Positions 23,882-31,924 are shown, counted from the stretch's first letter. The stretch is DNA of 34,861 nt from Hyphomonadaceae bacterium UBA2389 (GCA_002343395.1 DDSN01000115.1:1-34861), one strand, 5' to 3'. Notes: generated from the sequence alone by a model not told the origin. Made by a program: numbers and translations.

Positions 23882-24939
23882 ACCGGCGCGCGATCCTGTT
23901 GGGCGCGGCTTCATTGATGGGGTGTGTGACGCCGATGACTTCGCCAAGACCACCGATCATTATCGCGCACAGGGGCGCAAGCGGGGAACGACCGGAGCAC
24001 ACGCTCGCATCCTACCGCCTCGCCATAGCGCAAGGTGCCGACTACATCGAGCCGGACTTGGTGATGAGCCGCGACGGCGTCTTGGTATGCCGCCACGAAA
24101 ATGAGATTTCGGGCACGACCGATGTCGCGGATCGACCCGAATTCGCCGGTCGCCGTAAAGAGAAAATCGTCGACGGTTTTCCAGCGGAAGGATGGTGGGC
24201 GGAGGACTTTACGCTCGCGGAATTGAAATCGCTGCGCTGCAAGGAACGCCTTCCTGAGTTGCGGCCCCAGAACGTTGCGTTCGACGGGCAAGAGCAGATA
24301 ACGACCTTCGCTGAAGTGCTCGAACTCGCGCTTTCGGCCGGCGTGGGCGTGTATCCGGAACTTAAGCACCCCTCGTTTCTTGCCGCACAAGGTCTCGATC
24401 CCGTCGCCGCCTTTGTTGAGACGGTGCATGCGGGCGGCGGGCAGCGCGCCGCTGACGCCATGTATGTGCAGTGTTTCGAAGTGGGGCCGTTGCAGGCGTT
24501 GGCGGGGATATCGTCGCTTCGGCTGTCCTGCATCCAGCTGATTGGCGCCGATGGCGGGCCTTGGGATCGTCGCGAGCTGACGCCTCAAGCGATGATCAGC
24601 GACGTTGGGCTGCGCGACATCGCCGCGTACGCACGCGGCGTCGGCGTTGAAAAGGCGCTCGTGATTCCGCGCGATGATCACGCCCGGATGCTGCCCGCCA
24701 CCGATCTCTGCGCGCGGGCCCACGGCGTTGGACTGTTGGTTCACGCCTGGACGTTTAGGGCGGAGAATTATTTTTTGCCGGCGGAACGGCGCGCTGGCGA
24801 TCCCGCGAGCCCGGACTATCTGCGCCTACACGGCGATCTGGCCGGTGAGCTTGACGCGTTTTTTGCCGCGGGCGTCGACGGCGTCTTCAGCGACTTCCCG
24901 GGCGTCGCGCGCGAAGCGCTGCACGCACGCTTGCGTTAG
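23878..24939 (+). CDS. Glycerophosphodiester phosphodiesterase, lipoprotein (GlpQ-type)
   Basis: A 353-residue GDPD TIM-barrel enzyme. The signal peptide ends in a lipobox-like LMGC (Cys16). Catalytic and metal motifs are visible: HRGASGERPEHT (His31, Arg32), EPD (58-60) and HE (73-74), then ELKHP. It hydrolyses deacylated phospholipid glycerophosphodiesters to glycerol-3-phosphate plus alcohol, outside the cytoplasm. The insertion around residues 85-130 matches the longer GlpQ group. The start is TTG 23878, overlapping the preceding stop; no ATG or GTG could give the signal peptide. It overlaps kynU tail-to-tail by 4 bases. Confidence 0.9.
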   Translation: MNRRAILLGAASLMGCVTPMTSPRPPIIIAHRGASGERPEHTLASYRLAIAQGADYIEPDLVMSRDGVLVCRHENEISGTTDVADRPEFAGRRKEKIVDGFPAEGWWAEDFTLAELKSLRCKERLPELRPQNVAFDGQEQITTFAEVLELALSAGVGVYPELKHPSFLAAQGLDPVAAFVETVHAGGGQRAADAMYVQCFEVGPLQALAGISSLRLSCIQLIGADGGPWDRRELTPQAMISDVGLRDIAAYARGVGVEKALVIPRDDHARMLPATDLCARAHGVGLLVHAWTFRAENYFLPAERRAGDPASPDYLRLHGDLAGELDAFFAAGVDGVFSDFPGVAREALHARLR

Positions 24940-26102
24940 CCGAGCACCCGCCGAACCGCCGCGCACAGCGCCTCGACGTCATCGGGGTCGTGATAGAGGC
25001 CAAGGCCTATGCGCAGCACGTCGTCGCGCGCGTCCGTCACGACATTGGCGTCAAGCAGCGCCGCTTTCCATTGCGTGGCTTCGGCGTGGCGCAACGCCAC
25101 AAAACGCGCGCGCGGCCCCTCCGCATTGGGCTCAAGGATGTCGGCTTTCGCCAACGCGCCGGCTTGGCCGTCGCGGATCCGGGAGAGCAAGTCGTGGCGC
25201 AGCGTCGCGACACGCGCGGTGATGGCGGACGTGTCGAGCCCCTCGCTGGCGAGCATCGCGCGAACAGCGTTGAACCGGTAAAGACCGGTGGGATCGAACG
25301 TGGCCCCGAGAAAGCGTCCGCCATCCGCGCCATAGGCGACTTCGCCCTGCTTTGCCTCGATGGCGCCGAAATCGGCGAACCAGCCAGTGTACTGCGGTCT
25401 TGGCGCAAAGCCTGGCGGTGCATGCAGGAAGCCGGCGCCTTCGCCCGCCATTGCGTATTTGTAGCCGCCCCCGAGCAGAAAAACGCGATCGGCGATGCGG
25501 GAGAAGTCGCAAGGGATCGCCATGAACGAATGGTAGAGGTCAAACGCGATCCAGGTGTCCTTCGGGGCAGTGAGCGCCAGCCTTTCGACGCCGTCGTAGC
25601 GTAGGCCGCTGCGGAACATGACGTGGCTCAAGAAGACGATATCGGGCGCTTGCTCGCGCATCGCGGCGTCCAACCGGTCCTCGAAGGACTCGAACGGTTC
25701 GCAAGCGACGATGCGCCGCCGGACGACGCCGTCTTCCTCCCAGCGCGCGGCCTGACGGCGAAACGAATGGAATTCGCCGTCGCTGGTCAGAACTTCAATC
25801 GGTCGATCGCCTTTTCGCGCTGAGAACAGCCGAACCAGCAACTCATGCGTGTTCGGTGCGAACGCGATTGTGCGAGGGTCCGGCAGGCTCAGTTCGTCGG
25901 CGATGTGGCGTTGCGCCGTGGGGATCACTTCGGAGAATATTTTCTCCCATTTTCGATCCGCGAGTTCGGCGGCGTCCATCCATGCGCGCGCATGGCCGTC
26001 GAACGAAGCGTCTGGCCACAAATGGTGAGAGTGGGCCGCGAAGTGGAGGCGCCCAGGCGCCGCCGCTAGCGCGCGCGTGAATAAGTGCTTGTAGGATTTC
26101 AC
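24936..26102 (-). CDS. kynU: Kynureninase-like PLP enzyme (aminotransferase class V fold)
   Basis: A 388-residue PLP enzyme. Motifs include HFAAHSHHLWPD near the N-terminus, a substrate-loop VFLSHVMFRSG, the cofactor-binding FDLYHSF, and the PLP lysine in GGGYKYAMAGEG. It directly follows tryptophan 2,3-dioxygenase in an overlapping pair, which points to kynureninase, cleaving kynurenine to anthranilate and alanine. The sequence departs from textbook kynureninases (DLAHSAG and YKYLNGGPG motifs), so a diverged kynureninase is the best reading. The GTG at 26102 overlaps the kynA stop (GTGA); a TTG at 26123 is a poorer alternative. No kynurenine formamidase gene is present here. Confidence 0.8.
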   Translation of the reverse strand: MKSYKHLFTRALAAAPGRLHFAAHSHHLWPDASFDGHARAWMDAAELADRKWEKIFSEVIPTAQRHIADELSLPDPRTIAFAPNTHELLVRLFSARKGDRPIEVLTSDGEFHSFRRQAARWEEDGVVRRRIVACEPFESFEDRLDAAMREQAPDIVFLSHVMFRSGLRYDGVERLALTAPKDTWIAFDLYHSFMAIPCDFSRIADRVFLLGGGYKYAMAGEGAGFLHAPPGFAPRPQYTGWFADFGAIEAKQGEVAYGADGGRFLGATFDPTGLYRFNAVRAMLASEGLDTSAITARVATLRHDLLSRIRDGQAGALAKADILEPNAEGPRARFVALRHAEATQWKAALLDANVVTDARDDVLRIGLGLYHDPDDVEALCAAVRRVLG

Positions 26103-26890
26103 AGCTTCGTTCTCAGCGACCAAAGCTCAGGGAAGGCGCGCTTGGCGAGCGTCTGCTGAAGATAGCCGACGCCTTCGGTGCCTCCGGTGCCGCGCTTGCG
26201 TCCAATGACGCGCTCGACGGTCAAGACATGCTTATGGCGCCAAGTGAGCATGGCGTCGTCGAGGTCAATGAGTTTCTCGGCCAGTTGATAGAGCGCCCAG
26301 TGCTTGCTCGTGTCGCGATACACTTCAAGCCACGCCGCTTCGACGGCCTCGTGCGCGGTGTATGGCGCGTTGGGCTCGCGCTCGTAGGCTGTGCGCGGAA
26401 TCGCAAACCCCGCGCCCGCGAGTTGCATCAGCGTCGCGTCGTAGAAGCTTGGCCGCGCCAGCGCGGCTTCGAGCATTGCTCGAGCGGCGCCGCCTTCGGG
26501 GTGAAAGCGCAGGAAGCTGTCATCCTTCAAGCCGAGACGATATTCCAAGGCGCGGAATTGGGCGGACTGAAAGCCTGAGCTGGTCCCCAATACCGAGCGG
26601 AAATTCAGGTAGTCCGCGGGCGTCATCGTCGCCAGCACGTCCCAGGTCTGGGTCATGACGGCTTGAATGCGGGAAACCCGCGCGAGGTGCTTGTAGGCGG
26701 GAACCAGTTCGCCGCCTTCAACGGCGTCTTGGGCCACGTCGATCTCATGCAGGAGCTGTTTCATCCACAGCTCCTCGGTCTGGTGCAGAATGATGAATAG
26801 GAGTTCGTCGTGCTCTTGGCTACGCGGCTCCTGGCAACCCAAGAGCGTATCAAGCCGCAAGTAGCCGCCATAGGTCACCGGTTGGTCCAT
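26099..26890 (-). CDS. kynA: Tryptophan 2,3-dioxygenase
   Basis: A 263-residue haem dioxygenase that converts L-tryptophan to N-formylkynurenine. Recognisable landmarks: TYGGYLRLDTLLGCQ at the start, LFIILHQTEELWMKQ with the distal His36, LGTSSGFQSAQFR, and the WRHKHVLTVERVIG helix with the proximal haem-ligand candidate His221, followed by the GTGGTEGVGYL loop. Length is typical of bacterial TDO. A GAGGAGG ribosome site precedes the ATG at 26890. First gene of a two-gene operon with the kynureninase-like gene. Confidence 0.96.
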   Translation of the reverse strand: MDQPVTYGGYLRLDTLLGCQEPRSQEHDELLFIILHQTEELWMKQLLHEIDVAQDAVEGGELVPAYKHLARVSRIQAVMTQTWDVLATMTPADYLNFRSVLGTSSGFQSAQFRALEYRLGLKDDSFLRFHPEGGAARAMLEAALARPSFYDATLMQLAGAGFAIPRTAYEREPNAPYTAHEAVEAAWLEVYRDTSKHWALYQLAEKLIDLDDAMLTWRHKHVLTVERVIGRKRGTGGTEGVGYLQQTLAKRAFPELWSLRTKL

Positions 26891-27058
26891 GGCCCATTTC
26901 CTCCTCAGTTCTCTTCTTGATTCACGAGCTTAGAGCAGGGCGGGCCCTCCGGGAACGGCGTCCGGGGAGCGGCCTATCGGCGCGCGGCGCGATTTCGTTT
27001 TGGCGCAGCCCGCCGGATTTGCTAAGCGTAGCCCGTGGGACAACCAAGAGGCAGGACA

Positions 27059-28150
27059 ATGGCAAATAACGCATTGAGCGGCGTAGTGCGGACGCTCACG
27101 ATCATCGTGGTGCTGGTGTTGGTCGCCGCGACCGCAGGCTATTTCCTGGTGCCGCCGCGCGCCAGCCGCAGTCAGACACTCACGATCGAGCGCCCAGCGC
27201 CGACCGTCTTGGCGCGCTTGGCGTCGACGCCGGTCGGGACCACGGTCACCGAAGGCGTGACGATCGCCGAACCGGCGACGACCGAGGGCGACACGATCAC
27301 CGCGCCCGTCACTTTCGCGGACGGCGCGACAGGACGCATTGTGTACACCGTCACGCCAGCGGGCGAGGGCGCGAGCGTCCAAGTGCGCTTGGAGCAAGAC
27401 CTGGGGCCGAACCCGCTCGATCGCGTGCAAGCGCTGACGGGCGGCGAAGTGGCGCCGCTGATCACCGCCGCGGCGACCTCGCTCACGGAAGATCTAAACG
27501 CGCTTCCGAGCGCGAGCTTTGTGGGTCTCGCCTACGAAGTTGTTCCGATCCAGGCGCAACCTTTCTTCTACGTCGAAAATTGCTCTGCGAGCGACGCGGA
27601 GTCGATCACGTCCATCATCGCGCAGGCCGTGGAAGTGATTCCGCCGGTGATGCGTCGCAATGGACTGCAGCCAGCGGGGCCGCTTATGGCGGTCGAGCCG
27701 CGCGTTGTGAACGGCCAATATTGCTATCAGGTCGGTTATCCGTATCGCGGCCGTGAGCCGCGTGCGCTGCTGATCGGGAAGGTCGGCCAAACGCCAAACG
27801 GCAGCGCGTTGCGCATGGTCTACACGGGCACGGAAGACGCCGTGCTGAACGATGTGTACAATCGCATGGACGCCTTGCTTGCCGCCGCGCACCTCGACAA
27901 CCCGGCGACGACGGAAGACGATTGGACCACGTATGAAGTGTACAATGACGACGCCACGCAAGAAGGCGGCTCGCGCAACCGCGACATCTACTATGTCGTG
28001 CAAGGCGATATCGCGGCGTTGACGCGTATCGCGCCGCCGACCGCGCCCGCCGCGGCGCCAGCGCAAGCGACGGAAGCGCCCGCCGCAGCAACCACGGAAG
28101 CCGCGCCAGCGGCGACGACGGAAGCAGCGCCGGCGACAACGACGCCGTAA
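27059..28150 (+). CDS. Membrane-anchored SRPBCC-like plus GyrI-like effector-binding protein
   Basis: A 363-residue protein: one N-terminal membrane helix (TLTIIVVLVLVAATAGYFLV, about residues 12-31), an extracytoplasmic beta-rich SRPBCC/polyketide-cyclase-like domain (about 35-150), and a GyrI/AraC-effector-binding-like domain (about 165-320, with MRRNGLQPAGPLMAVEPR and YQVGYPY). The tail (about 330-363) is a low-complexity Ala/Thr/Glu/Pro repeat built around EAAPAATT units. The two-domain combination is common in uncharacterised proteins that bind hydrophobic small molecules; no ligand can be assigned. AAGAGGCAGG precedes ATG 27059. It is divergent from kynA. Confidence 0.75.
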   Translation: MANNALSGVVRTLTIIVVLVLVAATAGYFLVPPRASRSQTLTIERPAPTVLARLASTPVGTTVTEGVTIAEPATTEGDTITAPVTFADGATGRIVYTVTPAGEGASVQVRLEQDLGPNPLDRVQALTGGEVAPLITAAATSLTEDLNALPSASFVGLAYEVVPIQAQPFFYVENCSASDAESITSIIAQAVEVIPPVMRRNGLQPAGPLMAVEPRVVNGQYCYQVGYPYRGREPRALLIGKVGQTPNGSALRMVYTGTEDAVLNDVYNRMDALLAAAHLDNPATTEDDWTTYEVYNDDATQEGGSRNRDIYYVVQGDIAALTRIAPPTAPAAAPAQATEAPAAATTEAAPAATTEAAPATTTP

Positions 28151-28174
28151 CCGGCGTCGCTTCGCGAGAAGCAA

Positions 28175-28204
28175 AGGGTCGCGACGAGAGTCGCGGCCCT
28201 TTTT
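28175..28204 (+). terminator. Rho-independent terminator
   Basis: An 11-bp stem, AGGGTCGCGAC (28175-28185) with GTCGCGGCCCT (28190-28200; one G-T pair), loop GAGA, then TTTTT. It ends the plus-strand gene at 28150 and touches the 3' end of the convergent panC. Confidence 0.85.
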
Positions 28205-29053
28205 CTATAGCGCGATGTTGTCGATAAGGCGGGTTTTGCCGAGCCAGGCGGCCGCCAGGATGCGGGCAGGCGTGTTCAGATCGCGAAGCGGGCCGAGCGT
28301 CGCGGCGTCGCGCACGGCGACATAATCGACGCCCGAAAATCCCGCCGCGATCAAGTGGCTCTCCGCTTCGCGCTCCGCCGCCTCGGCGGCGGCGCCCGCG
28401 CGCATCGCCTTGATGGCGTCGTGCAAAACCATATTGAGCCGCGCTGCGATCCGGCGTTCGTCGGCGCTGAGATAGGCGTTGCGCGACGACATCGCCAAAC
28501 CGTCCGCTTCGCGGATTGTCGGGCAGCCCACGATCTCAACCGGAATGTCCAGGTCGCGCGCCAGGCGTTTGATGACCAGCAATTGTTGGTAGTCTTTCTC
28601 GCCAAAAAACGCGGTGTCGGGGAGCGCCTGCATCAATAGCTTCGTCACCACTGTCGCGACGCCGCCGAAGAAATGCGGCCGGAACTCTCCTTCGAGCGGC
28701 GCCGAGACATCGGCGACGATGACATTGGTGGCGAAGCCATCGGGGTACATGGCCGCGCGTTCCGGCGCGTAAAGCAGGTCGCAGCCCGCGCTCGCCAGCA
28801 ATGCTGAATCGCCCGCCTCATCGCGGGGATACCGTTCGAAGTCTTCGTGCGGCGCAAATTGCCGGGGGTTCACGAAGAGGCTGGCGACAACCCGTTGGCA
28901 GCGCTCTTTGGCCGCGCACACCAGGGAGAGGTGGCCTTCGTGGAGCGCGCCCATCGTCGGCACGAAGCCGATGCTCAAACCCGCTGCGCGCCACGCGGCG
29001 ACCTGTTGGCGTAAAGCGAGCGTGCTGCGCACGACGGGAAGCGGCGACGTCAT
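28205..29053 (-). CDS. panC: Pantothenate synthetase
   Basis: A 282-residue enzyme that joins pantoate and beta-alanine with ATP to make pantothenate. Class I-like nucleotidyltransferase motifs are clear: VPTMGALHEGH (His38, His41), VVASLFVNPRQF, FGEKDYQQL and the KMSKS-equivalent MSSRNAYLS. The ATG at 29053 is the family's usual start; the frame extends upstream across the CtrA-type box and is not coding there. It is divergent from mipZ, and its stop abuts the terminator at 28175-28204. Confidence 0.96.
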   Translation of the reverse strand: MTSPLPVVRSTLALRQQVAAWRAAGLSIGFVPTMGALHEGHLSLVCAAKERCQRVVASLFVNPRQFAPHEDFERYPRDEAGDSALLASAGCDLLYAPERAAMYPDGFATNVIVADVSAPLEGEFRPHFFGGVATVVTKLLMQALPDTAFFGEKDYQQLLVIKRLARDLDIPVEIVGCPTIREADGLAMSSRNAYLSADERRIAARLNMVLHDAIKAMRAGAAAEAAEREAESHLIAAGFSGVDYVAVRDAATLGPLRDLNTPARILAAAWLGKTRLIDNIAL

Positions 29054-29094
29054 GGCTTGCCGCATCCCCCGGACCGAGGCGCGCGTCAAGGCGA

Positions 29095-29110
29095 TTAAGA
29101 ACGTCTTAAC
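29095..29110 (+). promoter_or_regulatory. Perfect CtrA-type binding site between panC and mipZ
   Basis: TTAAGAACGTCTTAAC is an exact TTAA-N7-TTAAC match to the full CtrA box of Caulobacter-type cell-cycle control. It lies 89 bases before mipZ and 42 bases before panC. TTAA is rare in this GC-rich sequence, so a chance perfect site is unlikely. Confidence 0.75.
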
Positions 29111-29198
29111 CCGGGTCAGAGAGGGTCGGATCGATGGTTTTGAGCGTGCCGTTTCTGGCGGGTTTGCGCGCGCGCGTCCGTTCGCACGGGGGCGGGGC

Positions 29199-30068
29199 AT
29201 GAGCGTGGCCTATGCCGTTGACGCCGAACCGCGCCCCCGCCGGGCGCACGTTATCGTGGTAGGCAATCAAAAAGGCGGGGCCGGCAAGTCCACCGTCGCC
29301 ATGCATCTGGTCGTCGCCCTGATGCGGATGGGGCAGCGCACTGGCGCGCTGGATCTGGATGTCCGGCAGCGCTCGCTCATGCGCTATATCGAAAACCGTG
29401 GCCGCTGGATCGCGGCGCGCGGGTCGACGATACCAGCGCCGCAAGTGCTCGACATGCAGGAGAGCGCGCAGCGGTCCTTGGATGTCGCTGAAGCGGAAGA
29501 AGGCGCGGCGTTCGGAGTGGCGCTCCGGCGCCTTTCGGAGACGTGCGACTTCATCGTTGTCGATTGCCCGGGCGGCGATTCCTTCCTCGCGCGGCTCGCC
29601 CACGCGCATGCCGACACCTTAATCACGCCGCTCAATGACAGCTTTGTCGATTTCGACCTCTTGGGCGATATCGATCCGAACAATCCGGAAATCGTCCGAC
29701 CATCGATTTACAGCGAGATGGTCTGGGAGAGCCGTAAGCGAAAGGCGCTCTCGGCGAAAACGCCCATCGACTGGGTCGTGTTGCGCAATCGCACGTCCGC
29801 GAGCCGCATCGAGGCGAAGAACAAGCAACGCGTGGGCGACGCCCTCAAGACGCTCTCCCAACGGATTGGCTTTCGCTTGGCCCCGGGGCTTTCGGAGCGG
29901 GTGATCTACCGCGAGCTTTTCCCGCAAGGGCTCACGATGTTGGATGTGGACGGCGGAAACGCAGACGGCGGGCTGAAGATGGCCCACATCGCGGCGCGCC
30001 AGGAATTGCGCGATCTCTTCGTCACCTTGAAGCTGCCCGGTTTAGATGGCGAACCGCTGAAGTTTTGA
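29199..30068 (+). CDS. mipZ: Cell-division-site ATPase MipZ
   Basis: A 289-residue ParA/MinD-type ATPase. It carries VVGNQKGGAGKST (Walker A, residues 25-32), LDLDVRQRS, VVDCPGGDSFLARLAHAHAD, then the MipZ-specific run TPLNDSFVDFDLLG, PSIYSEMVWESRKRKALS, DWVVLRNR and ERVIYRELFPQGLTMLD, near-identical to Caulobacter MipZ. In that lineage it binds ParB near the pole-proximal origin and inhibits FtsZ, placing the septum at mid-cell. The ATG at 29199 is chosen because the family begins about 15 residues before the Walker A; the frame opens far upstream through panC antisense. Confidence 0.97.
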   Translation: MSVAYAVDAEPRPRRAHVIVVGNQKGGAGKSTVAMHLVVALMRMGQRTGALDLDVRQRSLMRYIENRGRWIAARGSTIPAPQVLDMQESAQRSLDVAEAEEGAAFGVALRRLSETCDFIVVDCPGGDSFLARLAHAHADTLITPLNDSFVDFDLLGDIDPNNPEIVRPSIYSEMVWESRKRKALSAKTPIDWVVLRNRTSASRIEAKNKQRVGDALKTLSQRIGFRLAPGLSERVIYRELFPQGLTMLDVDGGNADGGLKMAHIAARQELRDLFVTLKLPGLDGEPLKF

Positions 30069-30094
30069 GCGCCTTCAGCTAGGCTCTTCACGTC

Positions 30095-30517
30095 ATGATC
30101 TGGGCATTGCTGATCCTAACGGCGACTTTCGCCGTCTTGTTTCTCGCGCGCGTTGGCGGCGCGCGGCGGCGGCTTCTGCTGGCGCGATGGCCGGCCTTGC
30201 TGTTTGCGCTCGCGGCAGGCGCGGCGGGGCTCAGAGGCGCTCTGTGGCCGGCGCTTGGCCTGGCGGCTGCCGCCCTGATCGCCTGGACGATCTGGCCTTC
30301 CGTTCGCGCCGGTCGCTCCTCGCCGCTCGCGGAGGATCCGGCTGACGCGCGCGCGCGCACCGTCCTGGGTGTGGCGCGCGGCGCTACCGAAGCAGACATT
30401 CGCCGCGCCTATCGATCCAAAATGGCGCGCGCCCATCCCGACCGCGGCGGCTCCCATGCATCAGCAGCGGCGCTAACCGCGGCGCGCGATCACTTACTAA
30501 AGGCGCTATCGCGCTAA
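30095..30517 (+). CDS. Small membrane J-domain (DnaJ-like) protein
   Basis: A 140-residue protein: hydrophobic N-terminus with two likely membrane segments (about 2-18 and 33-62), then a C-terminal J domain (about 87-140) with TVLGVARGATEADIRRAYRSKMARAHPD; the HPD tripeptide that stimulates Hsp70 ATPase is present. It resembles small TIM14/Pam18-like alphaproteobacterial proteins, suggesting recruitment of DnaK to the inner-membrane face. It follows mipZ by 26 bases and may be co-transcribed, and is convergent with the DD-carboxypeptidase (1-base gap). Confidence 0.85.
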   Translation: MIWALLILTATFAVLFLARVGGARRRLLLARWPALLFALAAGAAGLRGALWPALGLAAAALIAWTIWPSVRAGRSSPLAEDPADARARTVLGVARGATEADIRRAYRSKMARAHPDRGGSHASAAALTAARDHLLKALSR

Positions 30518-30518
30518 G

Positions 30519-31625
30519 TTATTCCTCGGCGTCTTCCGGAGGAAGCGCTTCGTCTTCTCCGGTCTCCGAGGTGGAGCCCGTTAGGTCGCCCTCATCGCCT
30601 TGGCCGACAGGCGCTAGCGGCGCGCGAACCGACGAGAGCGTCTCCATCACCATGCCTTGATAGGTGTCATACGGTGAGGATGGGGGAAGCGGACGCGCGG
30701 CGTTCGCAATGGCGGTCGCGCCGGGACCAGCGCCATCCAAGCGGCGTCCGGTGAGTCCGACCAACGTCGCTGTAGGGTCGTCACGGCGCGCGAATTCCTG
30801 ATAGGCGCCTTCAACCAAGTACGCCACCTGCGCATCCCGCGCGGCGGCGCTCTCGCCGCCAAGCACAATAACGATCACCCTGCGGCCATTGCGTTCCGCC
30901 ATGGTCGCGAGGTTGAAGCCCGACGCCCGCGTGTACCCGGTCTTGATGCCGTCCACGCCTTCAACTTGGCCGAGGAGCCGGTTGTGGTTGCGCCCAGAAC
31001 CGCGCCGCCAGGCGAAGCTCGGCGTCTGGAAATAATGATAGTGTTGTGGAAAGTCCCGCCACAAAGCCAACGAGAGCGTCGCGAGGTCACGCGCGGTTGT
31101 CCGGTGGCGATCATCCGGCAGCCCGCTTGCGTTGGCGAAACGGGTGTCGGACATACCAAGTTCGCGCGCGCGCGCGGTCATGCTCGCCGCGAAACGCGCC
31201 TCGGAGCCGCCCAGGCGCTCGGCGACCATGGTGGCGACATCGTTAGCGGACTGAACAACCAGCGCGTTGATGGCTTGCTCAACCGTGATCGAATCGCACA
31301 CGCCGCGCCGGGTGCAGCGAAGTCCCAGGCGCGATGGCGGTTGGCGCGAGGCGTTGCGCGAGGCCGTGAAGCGCGTGCCCATGCTGACGTCGCCGCGTTC
31401 GATGGCCTCGAACAGCATGTAGAGCGTCATCATCTTGGTGAGAGAAGCGGGGTACCGCGTTTCGTCGGCTTGGTCCTCGAGCAAGACCTCGTTGGTGCGG
31501 GCGTCCATAACGATCGCCGCATACCGGTCCTGAGCGGCGGCCTGGCCAGCCCATGCGGCGCCCGCCGTCACGCAGAGGAGGGCGACCGCAGAACGCGCCC
31601 AAAATCCCGCTGGTTTCATCGTCAT
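30519..31625 (-). CDS. D-alanyl-D-alanine carboxypeptidase (peptidase S11, low-molecular-weight PBP)
   Basis: A 368-residue periplasmic penicillin-binding protein that trims the terminal D-Ala from peptidoglycan stem peptides. The signal peptide ends AGQAAAQ. Active-site motifs are SLTK (Ser61, Lys64), SAN (126-128) and KTG (228-230). An unusual short insertion, LGLRCTRRGVCDSIT, brings two cysteines (104 and 110) between the first two motifs. The C-terminus (about 330-368) is acidic and Pro/Gly-rich, with no clear amphipathic membrane anchor. ATG 31625 and ATG 31619 are both possible starts; GGGA at 31630-31633 sits close to the first. Confidence 0.92.
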   Translation of the reverse strand: MTMKPAGFWARSAVALLCVTAGAAWAGQAAAQDRYAAIVMDARTNEVLLEDQADETRYPASLTKMMTLYMLFEAIERGDVSMGTRFTASRNASRQPPSRLGLRCTRRGVCDSITVEQAINALVVQSANDVATMVAERLGGSEARFAASMTARARELGMSDTRFANASGLPDDRHRTTARDLATLSLALWRDFPQHYHYFQTPSFAWRRGSGRNHNRLLGQVEGVDGIKTGYTRASGFNLATMAERNGRRVIVIVLGGESAAARDAQVAYLVEGAYQEFARRDDPTATLVGLTGRRLDGAGPGATAIANAARPLPPSSPYDTYQGMVMETLSSVRAPLAPVGQGDEGDLTGSTSETGEDEALPPEDAEE

Positions 31626-31747
31626 CCGATCCCGCACAATAACGGACAATTTCAGGCAATTTGCGTGCCGCGCAGCTTACAGTCTCATTAGCTCCGGTTA
31701 AGTCCACGTTCTGTGACACGGTAAACACGCGGGCGCGAGTCGCCGAT

Positions 31748-31762
31748 GCAGCCTAAGGCTGC
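31748..31762. promoter_or_regulatory. Palindrome GCAGCC-TAA-GGCTGC
   Basis: A perfect 6-bp inverted repeat with a 3-base centre, in the 299-bp control region between the divergent DD-carboxypeptidase and phasin genes. Its TGC-rich arms resemble the palindrome at 31808-31822. A candidate operator; no T-run follows, so not a terminator. Confidence 0.45.
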
Positions 31763-31807
31763 GGACCTATGGTTAATTGCACATGAATTCAGGGCGCATA
31801 CCGACTA

Positions 31808-31822
31808 TGCTGCATTGCAGCA
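31808..31822. promoter_or_regulatory. PhaR-type operator TGCTGCA-T-TGCAGCA upstream of the phasin gene
   Basis: A perfect 7-bp inverted repeat. It contains CTGC-N3-GCAG, the TGC-rich pattern reported for PhaR, the alphaproteobacterial repressor of phasin and PHA genes. TGCAGCA recurs directly at 31844-31850, and GCTGCA at 31861-31866 inverts it, flanking the likely promoter. This suggests PHA-responsive control of the phasin. Confidence 0.65.
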
Positions 31823-31830
31823 AAAATGCC

Positions 31831-31860
31831 TTGACTTCGCAGGTGCAGCATAACATATAG
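31831..31860 (+). promoter_or_regulatory. Probable phasin promoter
   Basis: TTGACTT (31831-31837) is a good -35; an AT-rich GCATAACATATAG stretch (31848-31860) should hold the -10, though the exact hexamer is unclear. It lies 65-95 bases before the phasin ATG and between the TGC-rich repeats. Confidence 0.5.
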
Positions 31861-31924
31861 GCTGCACGAATGAACCCGGCCCCCAACGGGCCAGCCAGTC
31901 TTGAGTTATGGAGATATGACCGAA

